From NCBI GenBank assembly GCA_014904985.1, contig MU128934.1, forward strand, positions 265,313 to 329,312: DNA of 64,000 nt. Reading direction: 5' to 3'. Source of the stretch: Hydnum rufescens UP504 (taxonomy: Eukaryota > Basidiomycota > Agaricomycetes > Cantharellales > Hydnaceae). Both the position numbers and the translations under genes were made by a program. A model generated the notes under the pieces. The model was given only the letters and a program-made list of their open reading frames with translations, was not told where the DNA came from and did no database searches. Shown here piece after piece: positions 44,462-57,566 of the stretch (the stretch's first letter is position 1; every line of letters begins with the position of its first letter).

Positions 44462-46879
44462 ATGAACCCAGCACCGAATAAGCCAACATGGCCTCCGAAT
44501 GTGCTCCCCGCTATTCTCCCCGAATCCTGCTCCAGCACGGTTGACCAGAAGCCATCCTTCAACACGTCCTTCATCCCGGTTATTTCGCCACCCACGCCAT
44601 CTCCATCCCCCCGCCCCTCAAAATGTCATTGTCCTGGTCGCAATGAACCCACTATTCTCCGTGATGTCCGCGTTGCATTTCAGCAATTCGATACTCAAGC
44701 TCGTAATCGACTTCTTACAGAGCTCCTTTCATGCTGTGAAGTAGAGACCCTTGTGCATGTATCCAACGATCATCGCACCCCGCATCAAACGCGACTTCCT
44801 CAAAGACCTTCCCATCGAAATTGCTTTACATATCATCTCATTTATCCAGGATCCACGAACCCTGGCTCGTGCTTCGGCCGTAGTCGCTTCTGGCGATTTC
44901 TGTTGTCCGACGAATACACATGGAAGAACATGTGTCGCATGCACAAATTCTGTCCGGATAGACTTGGATTTACATCGCTTGGGTGCCCATCTCCTCGGGC
45001 GCGTGTGGTCCGGAGACTTAGTGTTCCCGATCCAAATGAGGAGACTAATGGTGGGATTCTCGGCGTGGACATGAACATGGAATTGGATGCATTGGACAGC
45101 GAATCGGACTCGGATATTGACGCTGGCGACCAACTTATCGAGCCCATGCGTGCACTTTGCCCCTTAAAAGCTTCACCTGGGCCATGGCTGGAAACGGCTA
45201 ACTCCAAGCCTCGAGCCTCCCGAGAGAAGAAAAAGAAGACACCCAAACCTCAGCACTTTTCCTTTAGACAACATTTCAAAGCATCATATCTTACTGGTAC
45301 GACTTCCAATTCTCGCCAGAAATGACGTTCGCCTGACATAGTCACACCGAACACCATTCGCCGTCGCTCCCACCTTACTTTGCTCCTGACAGAGATGAAT
45401 TGGCGGCATGGTGGCCGCGTTCTGAAATCACATACATCCCCTGATGACGGCACTGTAACGAATGTTTCCATTGACGACGAATGGATTCTCGTCAGCCTAA
45501 CTAATCGCCGTGTGCACGTTTTCTCCGCCGAAACGGGGGATCTTGTGCGCAACCTTGTGGGCCACCTACAGGGCATTTGGGCCCTGCATCTCGTTTCTAA
45601 GCGGGGGAAGCCTTTGCTGCCCTCCACACCCTCTGCCATATCTTCATCGTCATCTTTTTCTCCAGTGCCCTCTCTGATGGGACCGACACCTCCTCGTGAA
45701 CGCTCACCCCTCTTCGGTGTCGGACTAAGAGCCTCCGCTGATGATCGATCACCTCCATCACCTTCAACACCTCCATTACCCAGCGAGCGTACCCCATCTC
45801 CTCTTCCCGGAGATTTGACTCAAAGCGATGTGTGTAATGCATCATATGGATGGGGACAAGAGGGGGCCCTGGCTATTACGGGTTCGTGTGACCGTGATGT
45901 GCGTGTCTGGGACGTGAGGTCTGGGTGAGTTACATGGAAAAATACTGCACGATCCGACTCCCCCCGCCTGGAGCTCGACCGTTACTTATTGGTCGTGATG
46001 CGTTGCAGGTATTGTCTACACGTTCTGAAAGGCCACACCTCCACTGTGCGATGCGTGAAAGCTCTGGATGGCCGCCCAATTGCTGTATCAGGAGCGCGCG
46101 ACGGTGTTATCCGGGTGTGGGATATTCAGAAGGGTATCTGTCTTCGTGTCCTGGAAGGGCATGAGAGTAGCGTACGCGCACTCGATATAGCAGGAAACGT
46201 TGCCATAACAGGGAGCTATGACCACACTGCCAGGGTGAGCAACGCTTCTCCTGGGTTTCCGACCTGATGGCTGATCGGCTGATGAATTTTTACCCAGTTG
46301 TGGAACGTCGATACGGGGGAGTGTATGAGAACCTTCCGAGGACATGCGCATCAGATTTATTCTGTTGCTTTGATGGGAAACATCTCGCCACCGGCAGTCT
46401 AGACTCTACAGTGCGACTATGGGATGCAGAAAGCGGGTTCGTAGTGGATTTTCTCAACTGAGAGATAATAGTCTTCATTCTCTTGTTGTTACAGGGAGTG
46501 CATGGCATTATTACAAGGACACACTTCTCTCGTGGGAAACCTCCAGATTCTCGATGGCGACCTCGTTACTGGTGGCTCCGACGGACGAGTGATCATTTTC
46601 AGCTTACGGGACTTTCGCACCGTTCTCCGGATATGTGCTCACGACAACTCAGTCACAACGATGCAGGTCGATAATTCCTATTTGATGACCGGCGGGAATG
46701 ACGGATGCGTCAAGCTATTCGAACGTGAGACTGGGACACTCGTGCGGGAGCTGACCGAAAGGTGCGATGGGGTGTGGAAGGTTGTCATGCGCAAGGATAA
46801 GTGCGTTATCATGTGCAAGCGCGGTGGGCGTACGGTCATCGAGGTGTTGAGCTTTGGGCCTACATCCAACCAGATTTGA
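44462..46879 (+). CDS. F-box/WD40 protein of Cdc4/Fbxw7 type
   Basis: The F-box reads FLKDLPIEIALHIISFIQDP (about 44.80 kb), then SRFWRFLLSDEYTWKNM, the substrate adaptor signature of SCF ubiquitin ligases. It follows a dimerisation-like stretch with LTELLSCCEVETLVHVSN. After an intron at about 45,297-45,342 comes NWRHGGRVLKSHT. WD40 units follow: VLKGHTSTVRCVKALDGRPI, VLEGHESSVRALDIAGNVAI, GHAHQIYSVAF and GHTSLVGNLQILDGDLVTGG, ending GGRTVIEVLSFGPTSNQI. Cdc4-type receptors bind phosphodegrons for ubiquitination in the nucleus. The F-box segment is out of frame with both flanks: compensating single-base shifts occur near 44,770 and 44,888, typical of indel error. An acidic Ser linker (LDSESDSDIDAGD) and a Ser/Pro insert in the propeller (about 45.60-45.80 kb) are present. 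Confidence 0.85.
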
Positions 46880-47596
46880 GGATCGCTTTCGCTTTTCTGC
46901 TTCTTCAGCTTTTTTTAGGTCATTTGTCAATCCGCGCTTTGGTTCCATTCGCTCACGATATCATACATTGTATTTCTGGATTCCTTCATTGCAACACGTT
47001 CTCGGCTTTTCAAAACAGGTTTTGGTGCGCACGATCCTACGATCGAAATGGTACACGCCTTTTTTTTGGGGGGGGGGACTTACAACAGGACTCAAAACAT
47101 TCCGGAAGTCATTTTCGTGTGCCGCGCCAGCTTGCCCACCCGCACTTGCGACCAAGCCTCTCCTCCTGGCGATGGGGAGGAAAATGTGCGATCCTCACCA
47201 ATCATCTGTCCACCCACACGGAAATGGGATGGATTTAGGCAGGTTCCTAGGATGGATTCTTATCTTGGCTCGACGTTGAGTCCACGGACAAAGGTCCTCG
47301 CGGTCAGGATCAACTACGAGTAATTTTAATGCCCTCTATGTAATCTAGGTAGCTAGATATCCTGATATTCATTTCTACGCTGGCGCTATAAATATAAAGG
47401 AGGACTTACTCTAACAAAAGTAGAACCACAAGGTTTAGCCCTTGGAGAACGGGTCCTATCCGGCGACTGGCCGCTCCCATTAATATTATGTGCCTTTCAA
47501 CAGTAATTAGGGGCTGAAGGTGTACCCGGATTCGGAATACTGAAGCCGGGCAGCATATGCAAGTGGTTACGGACTACGCCGGTCCGGCCGTAGCGA
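46880..47596. other. 3' and intergenic stretch, no gene
   Basis: Contains a T-run followed by a G-run (about 47,060-47,078). No protein or repeat recognised. Confidence 0.4.
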
Positions 47597-47679
47597 GGTC
47601 TTTTAGCTCAGTTGGTTAGAGCGTGGTGCTAATAAAGTTATGCACGCCAAGGTCACAGGTTCGACCCCTGTAAGGACCA
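47597..47679 (+). tRNA. tRNA-Ile (AAU) with 9-nt intron
   Basis: Same mature sequence as the gene at 37849 except one D-loop base (AGTTGG against AGTCGG). The intron after position 37 is AAGTTATGC, differing from the other copy in its first four bases or so and sharing TTATGC. Confidence 0.95.
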
Positions 47680-49113
47680 CGGAACTTTTACCCCCGCAGA
47701 ATTTTTTTTTTTCCCGTTGTGCAGTAGTAAGACTACGGGTTACCAGCAGGTTGACGATCGCCTCACAAGCTGAACGGTGACTACCCAGGAATCGGTTGAC
47801 GGCCAGGGGGATAGAAGACATTCGTGCGATTTAGCTAGGCTCGAATTTGGATTGAGTTCTGCCTGGTTGTCGTATATGGTACCTCAATCGTGCTTCGCTG
47901 CAGCGTGTTGTTGAGGCATATGGATTGGTTATGGAGAATCCTTCAACCCATAACTATATGGCACAAGTTGTGCAAGCCTTGGCATATGGCGGCGCCAATC
48001 AATTTGAAAACGGCTGTAACTAGGTGCGTGAATCCGTTGGAAATTTACTTCTATTTGCAGTCCCTGGCTCTCCTGTTTGTCAACAGGTCTCCCGCTCCGC
48101 TGGTCCTAACTTATCCTCTCTTATTCTTTCATTCCTACATATGGGTATCAACAATGATGATGCTCCCCCTTCTATCGTGTCCTTTCCATTCTGCTCCCTT
48201 TGGTCTGCACCTATGCACCAAGCCAGTAGAGCAACATCCCAGGGGAAAATGAGGCTGAAATTAACTTGATTACTCGTGCCGATCCCAGAATCCTTCCCCT
48301 ATTTCAAAAATTTTAATGTCGTATGCAGGAGGCGTACTGGAGATCCTCTTTGTTCTCAACGTCAAGATTGAAGTCTTGAAGTGAGTATCATACTCATTGA
48401 TGAACTTCCACTGTGCATTTCCGGCGAGCGACGGCCCTCTTTGGGCGTTCTCTTTGCCATTTACAGAAGATAGTATCGTCGCGATTTGACTGCCTCAAAG
48501 TCAACAACCAACCAAACCACTGGCGAACTCATACCGTGGCAGTTCGGGCCTGAGGGATGTTTAAACTCCGAACCTTCTCGGTCTAGAATCTGTTAGGCTC
48601 AGCTGCAGGAAGCAGTATTTGTTCCGTCTCATATGGTGACAAGCGCCTTTGTCCAAGTTCGTTCGACCCGCACCCGAACGATTACGCCTCCAAGGATTTA
48701 GGTCAATCATCCGTATGAATGCCTCTGCTATCGTCTTCAGCTTGGAAGTCCACCTGGATGACCTTGATTGAGCTACTCAGGTTCGGGCTCAGATTCGGAG
48801 TTAGGGATTTGAAAAGGCGAAATACACTTGACTTTTGAAGATAACGTTGCGATTCTACATCTTCCGTGCTTGCCGAAGTCAAAGCGTTGCCCATACGTTT
48901 ATAATGAGCGTGAAAGCAAGGTGTCGAATTCGTTGCTACGGAATAACCCCGGCACAGCCCTGGGAACTTGTCCATCAACCCATCATTGTTTCTGTAAAAC
49001 TGCGTGAAGTCTACTTCTGTATAACCCTCCTGTTGCTATATCCTAGCACCGTTCTTGTTACATTCTGCTATGACCCTACAAGCCCTGGATCAATCTAATG
49101 AGACCGAAGCCAA
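47680..49113. other. No gene recognised
   Basis: Frames up to 120 codons (47890-48252) without recognisable features. The stretch may hold the promoter of the RCC1-PHD gene. Confidence 0.35.
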
Positions 49114-51736
49114 ATGGGGGAGAGGTACTCCACAGTTCCTAGTAGCTGGTCCATTCCTGTTATTCACCCGGCTTCTTATGCAGTTTTGATCTGTGGAGGG
49201 ACTGACTGGTACGGACGTCCCCCCTGACATCCTGCTCTGACTTCACCTTCGTCTCTGATATCTCTTACAACCCTTCAAGGGCGAATCTCGGGAGAACCAA
49301 AAAGGCTGGCGGAGCACCTCAGAATGAGGACAAGTAAGTGGCCCCAGGCTTTCTTGGCCGTTCCACACTGACGGGCGGCCTGGAAATGACAGTCCCGACC
49401 TTCCCCATGCACATATCCTCCGCTCTTTGGCAAACGTCAAGGCGGTCTCTGTTCATACCTCGCACAGCGGTTGTCACGTCGTCGTGTTAGATATCTATGG
49501 CACTGCTTACCTTTTTGGAAGAAACACGTCTTCGTGTCTTGGAGTGTCTGCGTCCGCCGTCCCCACGATATCGGAGCGAACGCCTCGAAAACTCCGTCCG
49601 TCGCACTTGGGCACCCCACCCTCAACAAAATTCGTCAATGCTGCTTGTGGACGGGCCCATACTTTACTTATAGATGATAATGGGGACGTGTGGGCCGCAG
49701 GTTTGAACACACTCGGACAGGTGCCTTGTACTCCAGCTCTGCGTACCAATACCAATTCTGACGCTCGACCTCTTGTAGTGTGGGCATTCGCCTCGCCCCG
49801 AAGTTTCTTCATTCAAGAAGATAACAGGTCCCTGGAACAAGGGCGGTACCGTCACGGATAAAGCCACTAGCGCGTCATGTGGTATCACGTTCTCCCTTGT
49901 CTTGACGGAATCAGGAAAAGGTACCTACTCTGCCACTCCGACGCGTACTCTATATTTAGTCCCTTCTCTTTTGCCGTTTTTAGTCTACGGCTTTGGATCT
50001 GCTGAATACGGCCAGCTCGGAAATGGCCGTACAGGAGAGCATATCGCAACAGGAAATAAATCCGCCTTTGATATTGAGTCCGATCCCAGTTGAGACCTAC
50101 TGATAATATTGCTCGCGTGAGGATATCTTGCTAACAGTTTTACCCTAGTCCGGGTGAGAGGTTTAGAAAATAAGAAGATTGTCCAAATATCCTGCGGTCA
50201 ACAGCACAGTATTGCTCTGGATGACACTGGGTACGACTTCATTCCTAATTGTATTGTGACGCTGGCGTTGATCTGCACTGGTTTCGTAATCCAGTCTTGT
50301 GTATGTATGGGGTACGGGCGGTTATTGCCGTACAGGTCTTGGGAATCCTAAAGACCAACTATTGCCTGTCGCAGTCCCAAAGGTATGTGACTGCACACCC
50401 TTGCGGGTGATGATCTCTTCTAACCCTGGTTCAGTTTGCGACCGATGTAGTCGCGATGAGGGGCGAGTTTGTTATCGCGGGGGTTACAAGCTCTGCAGTT
50501 ATCGATCGACAAGGGATGTACTGGCTTGCTGGGAAATGGAAGAATTCTGGCGATGGTATTTTTTTTGTTTCCCTCTTGTAGCTTCGTTCCCATCACTCAC
50601 GTGACGATCAGGTTCCGGAGGGCAACCTTTCTCAAACTTCCGGATTCTTCAGGATATCATGTATGCTCCACCCTGCAGAACGTTCAACCCTCCTTACATC
50701 TTTCCCCCATGTAGGTCTTGTCGTATGCTAGGTGCATCATGTGGGGGTGTTACGCAATTCTGCTTTTGTCCTTCTGAGGAAGATGGTAACGTGATGACTG
50801 TCGGTGAGACCCTCCTTTCTGTGAAAAGATGCATGTCCTAACCCTGATGGTGATGAGGCTGGGGTCAAAATGCTCATAACTTTGAACTCGGCCTTGGTGA
50901 CGGCCTCCCTAAGAGCGCGACGAAGCCGCAGGAAATTTTTGCCCTCAAAGGGATTGATGTATTCCAGTTGCGTCCTTCTCTTATCATCCAAATTTATGTG
51001 GAGAGCGCGCTGATTCGTATTTAGAATTGCGGCAGGAGCTCATACAAGTTTCTTCCTCGCTCGACCGAATGACAAACTAAGTGACTTGGATCGATACCCT
51101 GAAGTCGATTCATCGGAAATCTGCACTGTTTGCCACATCGATAGGGATGATGAGGGTGCAGATCTACTCGAGTGCGAAAAGGTACGCTTTATTTTCTCAC
51201 ACTTGTATCCCAACGCATCTCTTGTCAGAATTGTACCGACGCCATCTTGCATTTTGAATCGTGAACGCACACCCCTGCCCTGTTACCCTTGCCTTTTTTC
51301 TTTTTTTTTCGGCGTGATGATCAGTGCGAAACTCCTTATCACCTCAATTGCCTCAACCCCCCACTGTCAAGCGTGCCAGATGGAGAATGGTTCTGCATGT
51401 CGTGCACGGCAGAATCTGACTCAACTTCGGTCCCGCCCCCTTCGAACCCCCCTGCTGTACCCGCCAAGCCCAAAGAAGCCAAAGTAAGCCGCAAGAAGCG
51501 AGCCCGCCCGGAGGAGGAGGAAAACGGGAAGTTGGATCACGAGGAGGAGGAAGACGAAGAAGAGGAAGAGGAGGATGACGATGATGATGACGAGCCCCCT
51601 TCAAAGAGAGCGAGAGGCAAGAAGGGCAAGGGAGGCGCAACAGGTGAGGGCCACTTCCAGTTTTAAAGATTGAATCAACTGCTAACGCTCCCCCTCGCTT
51701 CACAAAGGTTCAAGAACTACGAGGAAAAGAAAGTGA
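49114..51736 (+). CDS. RCC1-repeat protein with C-terminal PHD finger
   Basis: Start [20 protein letters not shown], then [12 protein letters not shown], the first RCC1 strand. Later units include [59 protein letters not shown], and [15 protein letters not shown] with [17 protein letters not shown]. These form a seven-bladed RCC1 (BLIP-II) propeller. The C-terminus is a C4HC3 PHD finger: [20 protein letters not shown], spliced to [20 protein letters not shown] and EWFCMSC. A Lys/Arg-rich then Glu/Asp-rich tail follows ([31 protein letters not shown]), likely nuclear targeting. The last exon joins at ACA G|GT and stops at 51736. PHD fingers read histone H3 tails, so a chromatin role is likely. 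About eight to ten introns split the gene; middle borders are inferred from the repeats. Confidence 0.85.
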
Positions 51737-52005
51737 CCTGTCCCTCTCACCGCTATTTTTCCGTTGCATTTATCTCCCCCACTCCCGTTCATCTTGGTGG
51801 CCCTATCAGACTATTTGCTCTCAGGATACACAGGCATATTTTGTTCATGTATAATTAAACTTTCTCCATTGGCCTTAATGCCGGGTTATCAAGGAAGCAA
51901 AAAATAGTGTTTACGTTACGGACGAGTGGCCCCTCAGCGGGAGAAAGAAAGAAAGATTACCAGCACTCTTGTTGCTCTAGGCCGAGTCCTCAATGGAGCC
52001 GAACC

Positions 52006-53656
52006 TTACGCCAGGAAAGTGACTACTATCCAAACCACAATCCAGGCAATACCCATGATCAGACCGAATGCAAGCCCCACGAGCGCCAGCAACTGCCATG
52101 AGAGCCCTCCTGGTGCAGAAGCCGCTTGAGGAGCCTGGATAGCTCGTCCCGGATCGCGTGCCAGGGTTTCGGCAGATTTGTGTTCGGAGAGAGCTTCGTA
52201 GCGCTTGACGATGCGCATACGAGCGTCGGATTCGTCGCCCTGGGCGCCGTGGATTCGGCCGCCACCAGAGGTGCGGAGGACTACGAACGATGGATAGTGG
52301 TGCTCGCACCACATTTCGATCTACGCCAGGTAACGATGAGGAAGGCATCAGGGGCGGGTGGGTGAGAAGAGTTGTAAAGCGATGCGCACCTTGCCCAACG
52401 CTACACTGATTTTGATAAAGTAAGGGTCGTCGGGAACTGCTTTGGCGTGCAGTTGCCGCGCATAGTTCCGGAACATATACGATACATCTCGTGGGTTCGT
52501 GCACTTCATAATTAACTGAAGGAATCAAGTTAGGACAGGGAAGCAAGGCAATTAGAGGAGGTCCACATACGTCAGCCGCCTGGGCCTTGCGAATCTTGAT
52601 GTTGCGATCAAACACGGCAGAATTCATGAAACATAGTTGGAGAGTAGCGAGAGCCATGGCGGCAGGGATGGCACAAAAATTGAAGACACTTTGGTTTTTG
52701 AGTAAAGAGAGGTAATCCAGTGCATCCGTCGCATGTCGTAGCGCGTCAAGGGTCATCGCACTAAGTACCCACAACGCCCGGTCTCGGTTTTCTATTTCAC
52801 GAAGTTCGGCTGGATGGCTGAAGCCGTGGGCTTCCAAAATCGATCTTGGCCAAAAGTATCGTGCGTCATCGATATCCTCGCGAATGTCGCGGAGGATGTT
52901 CACTTTTTGGAGAAGCAGGCCCATCGAGTTGGAGAGGACCAGTTCCTTGGCGAGCATTGGTGGTTCCTTCCCGGTTGCCGCAAATAGCCTAGAGAGGCCT
53001 TCACCCACGAGACCTGCGACGTAGTGGCAGTACAGATCGAAATCCTCAATTGTTTCGATGTAGGTTGATGTGGGGGACAAGACAGCCTTGTGTGCAAAGT
53101 CTGCCATACCATTCTCCATCTTGCGGGTGATGTCAATTATCACATTGCGAACGTCTGGTTCCAATCGGGCAGTTTCGTCGATGACGACGTTGAATTCCAC
53201 AAGGAGTTGCCGGTCCTTTTCATTGGGACCACTCCCGCCGAAGGACCACCCTTTTGTTTGGAGCTTTTCGTGGAAGGAACGAAGCATCGGCTGCTTGATT
53301 TCGTCTGGTATCGTCATGTCGTCTTCCACGGTGTCGAGACCTCGCAGAACAAGATAGAACAGCGCGATCTGTGGGGCTGTTAGTTTCGACAGATACCAAA
53401 TGCACGGACGGACGTGTGAACTCACGGTGCGGGCAAGATCCCCATCCAGCTCTTTGATTACAGCAGCAAAACTGCGACTGGTGAGGTCCAGGAATTCCCA
53501 GCAACGTCGCATCTCTTTTCGATTATAACCCGAAGTGTCGAACTCTGCTGGATTTGTGATATCACGCTTGACCTCATGATATATTTTGTACTGGATAAGT
53601 ATCCTGAGGTCTTCTGGATGAGTGACGAAAGTGATCAACCAAGAAAGTACGCCCAT
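52006..53656 (-). CDS. ERG9: Squalene synthase
   Basis: Condenses two farnesyl diphosphates to squalene, the first step committed to ergosterol, at the ER membrane. Four exons: 53656-53426, 53368-52571, 52514-52390, 52320-52006, with introns of 57, 56 and 69 bp; all joins keep frame. The N-terminus is MGVLSWLITFVTHPEDLRIL. The first Asp-rich motif is RGLDTVEDDM, binding Mg-diphosphate. The second is NILRDIREDIDDARYFWP. Family blocks MENGMADFAHKAV, YCHYVAGLVGEGLSRLF and FNFCAIPAAMALATL are intact. The last exon ends in a membrane anchor, LLALVGLAFGLIMGIAWIVV. Length (about 490 residues) is normal. It converges on the RCC1-PHD gene with about 270 bp between them. No frame break is seen here. 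Confidence 0.96.
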
Positions 53657-53659
53657 GAT

Positions 53660-55380
53660 AAATCGGCGGGGAGGCAGCTACATGATGTGAAAATTGTTAG
53701 AACGCATAGAGATGCGCACTGAGGATGCGGAACGAACGGGGGGGAAGGCCTGCAAGAAATAAGACGAGTTGTTACGCAACAGCTGTAATTTAGCCTTTAA
53801 AAGTGTGCCCACTCTGAAATTGCCTCCGCGGCGCGCACCGCGTGTGTGGAGCAATTCAACACTCGCCCTTCCTAAGAATTAGGGATTGGGAGGAAGCTAG
53901 AGCAGGGCAGGTCTCAATCATCTCGTTAGATCTTCTTACGAAAATGTCTTATTTCTGGTCCTAAACTCATTTGTCAAAAGTTTGTCCGAATCACTAAGAA
54001 CTGCCATATGATCAAGCCCTACAGACTATGCGAGAGCGACATATATTGGGCGAACGAGCACTGATAGGGATAGAGGGACTGGCACCGTAGCACTTGTGGT
54101 AAGTATCAGGTTTGTTTAAGCAGGAAGGGAAGCAAGTGGCCATAAATTTCCCGATCGCGATCCAGCGCCTTGAGCAGGTAAGAAAAGCGTCGATAGGTAG
54201 TGCACAATGCGGTTCGCGCGGATGTATGCCTTCGTCCGTCTTGTGGCATAGTCAACGAAACCGACGTAAATAAAGTTGGGCGATCTGACCACGCTGAGTG
54301 TCGAAATAAATTCACCTTATTACATAAGCTTCATTGTTTGAGGCGACCTCATCTTGATGCGACTGGAGGTGTGGCCTTGGATATATTCGGCACGATATGG
54401 ATGGGTGAGGACAAGCACTATCAAAATCGCCCCCTGAGCACCACCCGAGGATTCTGATCCCCAAGATCTCAGCTTTTCACAGGATGGACTCGCATCTCAG
54501 CGGCATCTCAGTGGCGAAGGGTTTCTGTGGTATCAAATGTGGGAGCAGTATTTGTTGTTGTAGGCGGTTATCGGCTACGGCGTATTAGTGTCACGTGCCC
54601 GTTTGTGGGCGGCCCTTACCCCTCGCCGCTCTTCTGGCCCGCTCTAGGGCCAACCCCTTTTATTATATATAGCGTAGGTACTACAGTTAGTTTCTCACTG
54701 GTTTGTACCTCCGCATCCTTGATCTATTGCACGAGGTTCTTTTCTCACAAGTATTCAGGTGTGCAGGGACCTGCGAAATTCGGGTGGATCCCTGTGTCAC
54801 CGAAGGAAATAACGAAGGACATAATGCTCTTACAGATACAGTAGATTCGCCGTTGAGCTACTAGACCACGGATGGGGTCAATAACCCAGTGAGTGTGATC
54901 GTCAGGGAAGTTCTTCACGTTCCTTGGGAAATAATGAGTATTAAACAAGTGTGGAACGTGCCCGCCTTAATATCCCAAGTACATAGAGAACATGCATGTG
55001 GGTTGTCAACGTCAAAAAAGTCGTTCAAACTTCTGTAGAAAGAGCAGAAGGTGAGATCTTTCATGGTGCAGTACATAACCAGCCAGGCGGTATCAATATT
55101 GATGTAAAGGAATCATGCCTCCAGCACTGCCTCGATTATATAATTTTAAGTTCATTTGTTTTTAGCTCCCTAATTCTGTTTGATTTGCGGCAAGGTTTAC
55201 TATTAAGGGACTCTCTCCCGTTATTATGGTTATCTTATACTGTTCGCATCGTACCACCCCCAGTTCAAAGCTGTTGGTGTTACTCCTCGCAGTAGGCATC
55301 TGTTGATTTCCCTGCCCTTACGGATCTAAAGAAGGCCTACGATCTTTCTGCACAGATTTCCCTCAATAACACCGTTAGTC
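53660..55380. other. No gene recognised
   Basis: Contains ERG9 upstream sequence on the left. Short frames only. A weak tRNA-like A box on the minus strand near 54,870 has no good B box. Confidence 0.35.
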
Positions 55381-57164
55381 ATGGACTACTCAAACGAAAG
55401 CACACCGCTCATTGCGTCTCGCGAGGATGCTGTGCTCCCAAGACATCCTTCTAGGCGTCCCTTTCCCCGAGTGCAGTTCGGCATCATCATAATGTTACTG
55501 TTCTCGGAGCCCATGGCCTATTGCATCATATTCCCGTTCCTCCCTCAGGTACGGCCTATACTATGACAATGCGGTCAGATATTCAGGGAGAGGTATCCAG
55601 CTTGTGACCGATTTAGGGCTAACGAAAGGGAATCCAGCCTCGACGGGGTACTATGTTGGCATCTTTGTATGAACCACTGAGTCAGGATGTCGTTCCATTG
55701 TCTGGTGCTAATAAGCCCTGGCTTTAGGAGTCCTTGTTCTTTGTTACCCAAGGTAGACATTCTCTACAGCAGTCGGCCATACCTTCCCCTCATTAATAAT
55801 CGGTATAGGGATCAGCATTTTCCAATGGGGAAGACTCTCCGATAGAATCGGCCGACGTCCTGTCTTGACAATCGGTGTCCTCGGCTTAGCAGCATCGATG
55901 TTCTCGTTTGGTTTATCCACAACATTTCTTGGCTTTATCTTGAGCCGGGCGATTGCAGGTCTCTTGAACGGTAATTCAGCTGTCACAAAGACTATGATGG
56001 GGGAAATCACAAATGACTCCAATCGTGCCCGCGCATTTTCAATGATTCCCGTCACTTGGACTATGGGCGCTACCCTAGGTTTGAACCGTCCTTTGTCTCG
56101 TCATTCGTCTCAAACCAATGGTGTTATCTAGCACCGTTGATTGGGGGAGCGCTGCAACACCCAGCAGAACGGTTTCCGCATCTTTTTGGGGGTATCCAGT
56201 TCTTCATAACGTATCCATATTTCCTTCCATGCGCGGTGGGAGGGACTGTTTCCGTGTTAACATGGATCGTGTGTATTTTCTGTTTGAAAGAGGTGTGCCT
56301 CAGTACTGTGCCTTCGGGGACGCAGCGTGATTTTCTCCCCTGACAGTCCAATCCCGTTTTTGTTCGAAAACGAACCTGCGCATCACTCGAGGGATCGGAA
56401 CCAACCCAATCGGCCAGAGGAATACGTTCATCTATGCGCGAGATTATGGTCAGACCAGTTCTGGTTTCCATTCTTAATTATGGTATCCTGGCGAACATTC
56501 ACATTGCATACTACGCTGTTCTATCCGTGTTCTTTGCTGTGCCCCTGTCTTCGCATGGGCTAGGTCTCTCCCCTCCGATAATCGGGCTCGCATTTTCCGC
56601 CCTTGGTTTAGTCAGTGGTGTTTCGCAGGTTCTCTGGTTTCCCATGCTGTACCGACGACTAGGAGGCCGGAGATTATTTATGTGTGCCCTGTTGGCCACA
56701 TGGCCCCTATACGCCATGATGTCGATCATGCATATGATCGCCGTGTCCTCGGTGGAGCGTTATGGGAAAATGTCAAATTGGGTATGGGTTGCGCTAGCTG
56801 TGATGATCAGTTGTTCTGCAATACTCGACATGGGATTTAGTCAGTTAATGTGTTCAACTCGTTCGCTTCATCCGAGAGTGACTTGTTTTCAGGCACTATC
56901 TTTATGTTTGTGACTGCAGCATCCCCTTCGCCTGCACTACTTGGGACCACAAACGGAGCAGCGCAGACCCTGGTCAGTTTTGGTCGTGTGGTTGGCCCGC
57001 TAGCATCCACAACGTTGTTCTCGTATTCCGTCGAGCAGAAATGGGCACCCGGTGGGTATGGTGGTTTCCTCGTACTATCCTCTTTGACGCTCGTTGCGCT
57101 TGGGTGTGCGTCATTGTTGCCTACAACACCCGCAGACTGGAAACAGCGTGCCCAAGCTGAATGA
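55381..57164 (+). CDS. MFS transporter (DHA1/ZIFL-like), copy 1
   Basis: Starts MDYSNESTPLIASREDAVLP, then the first helix QFGIIIMLLFSEPMAYCIIF. Exon 1 ends at 55548; exons continue with GYYVGI, ESLFFVTQ and FQWGRLSDRIGRRPVLTIG, the MFS signature loop 2-3. LSRAIAGLLNGNSAVTKTMM and PVTWTMGATLG follow, then PLIGGALQHPAERFPHLFGG and a helix with PYFLPCAVGGTV. The second half starts PVLVSILNYGILANIHIAYY and ends with helices GRVVGPLASTTLFSY and SLTLVALGCASLLPT, stop at 57164. Length (about 480 residues) fits 12 helices. Fungal proteins of this type (YCR023C/ZIFL-like) are predicted proton-coupled exporters; the substrate cannot be told. The next gene is a tandem paralogue in the same direction. 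Confidence 0.88.
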
Positions 57165-57566
57165 GGACCGCGGTTGGCCACCATGATTAGACATTTTCCT
57201 CCTAGATAAAACCAAACAGAAATGTAACACATATTTACGTTCGCCCCGCAATGCTACATGTCTTAGACAATTTTCACTATTCATACAATGGCGCTACTGC
57301 CAGCGTTGAGTTCCTGCCGGTTTTTGCATCCGAGTGTCGGTCGCCCGACTTGCGCATTGATAAGTTTGACGGGATTGCAATTCCCTGAGAACATTGTCAT
57401 CAAGCATGGCACCTGTCCGGCGAAAGTAGCGCATGCCACTTGCCGTGATTGTGCGGTTTTTTTTTTTCAATTGCTGTTCTTACATTCTTTGGAGATAGTG
57501 GAGTCATCAGCATATTGTATCTTCCCCGCTGAGAAAACGGCTTCTCTCGAGCCATCGTCCACGATC

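Noticed and set aside
54745..54948. tRNA-like or SINE-like sequence on the minus strand
   Set aside because: An A-box-like TAGCTCAACGG is present, but no acceptable B box follows and no cloverleaf forms.
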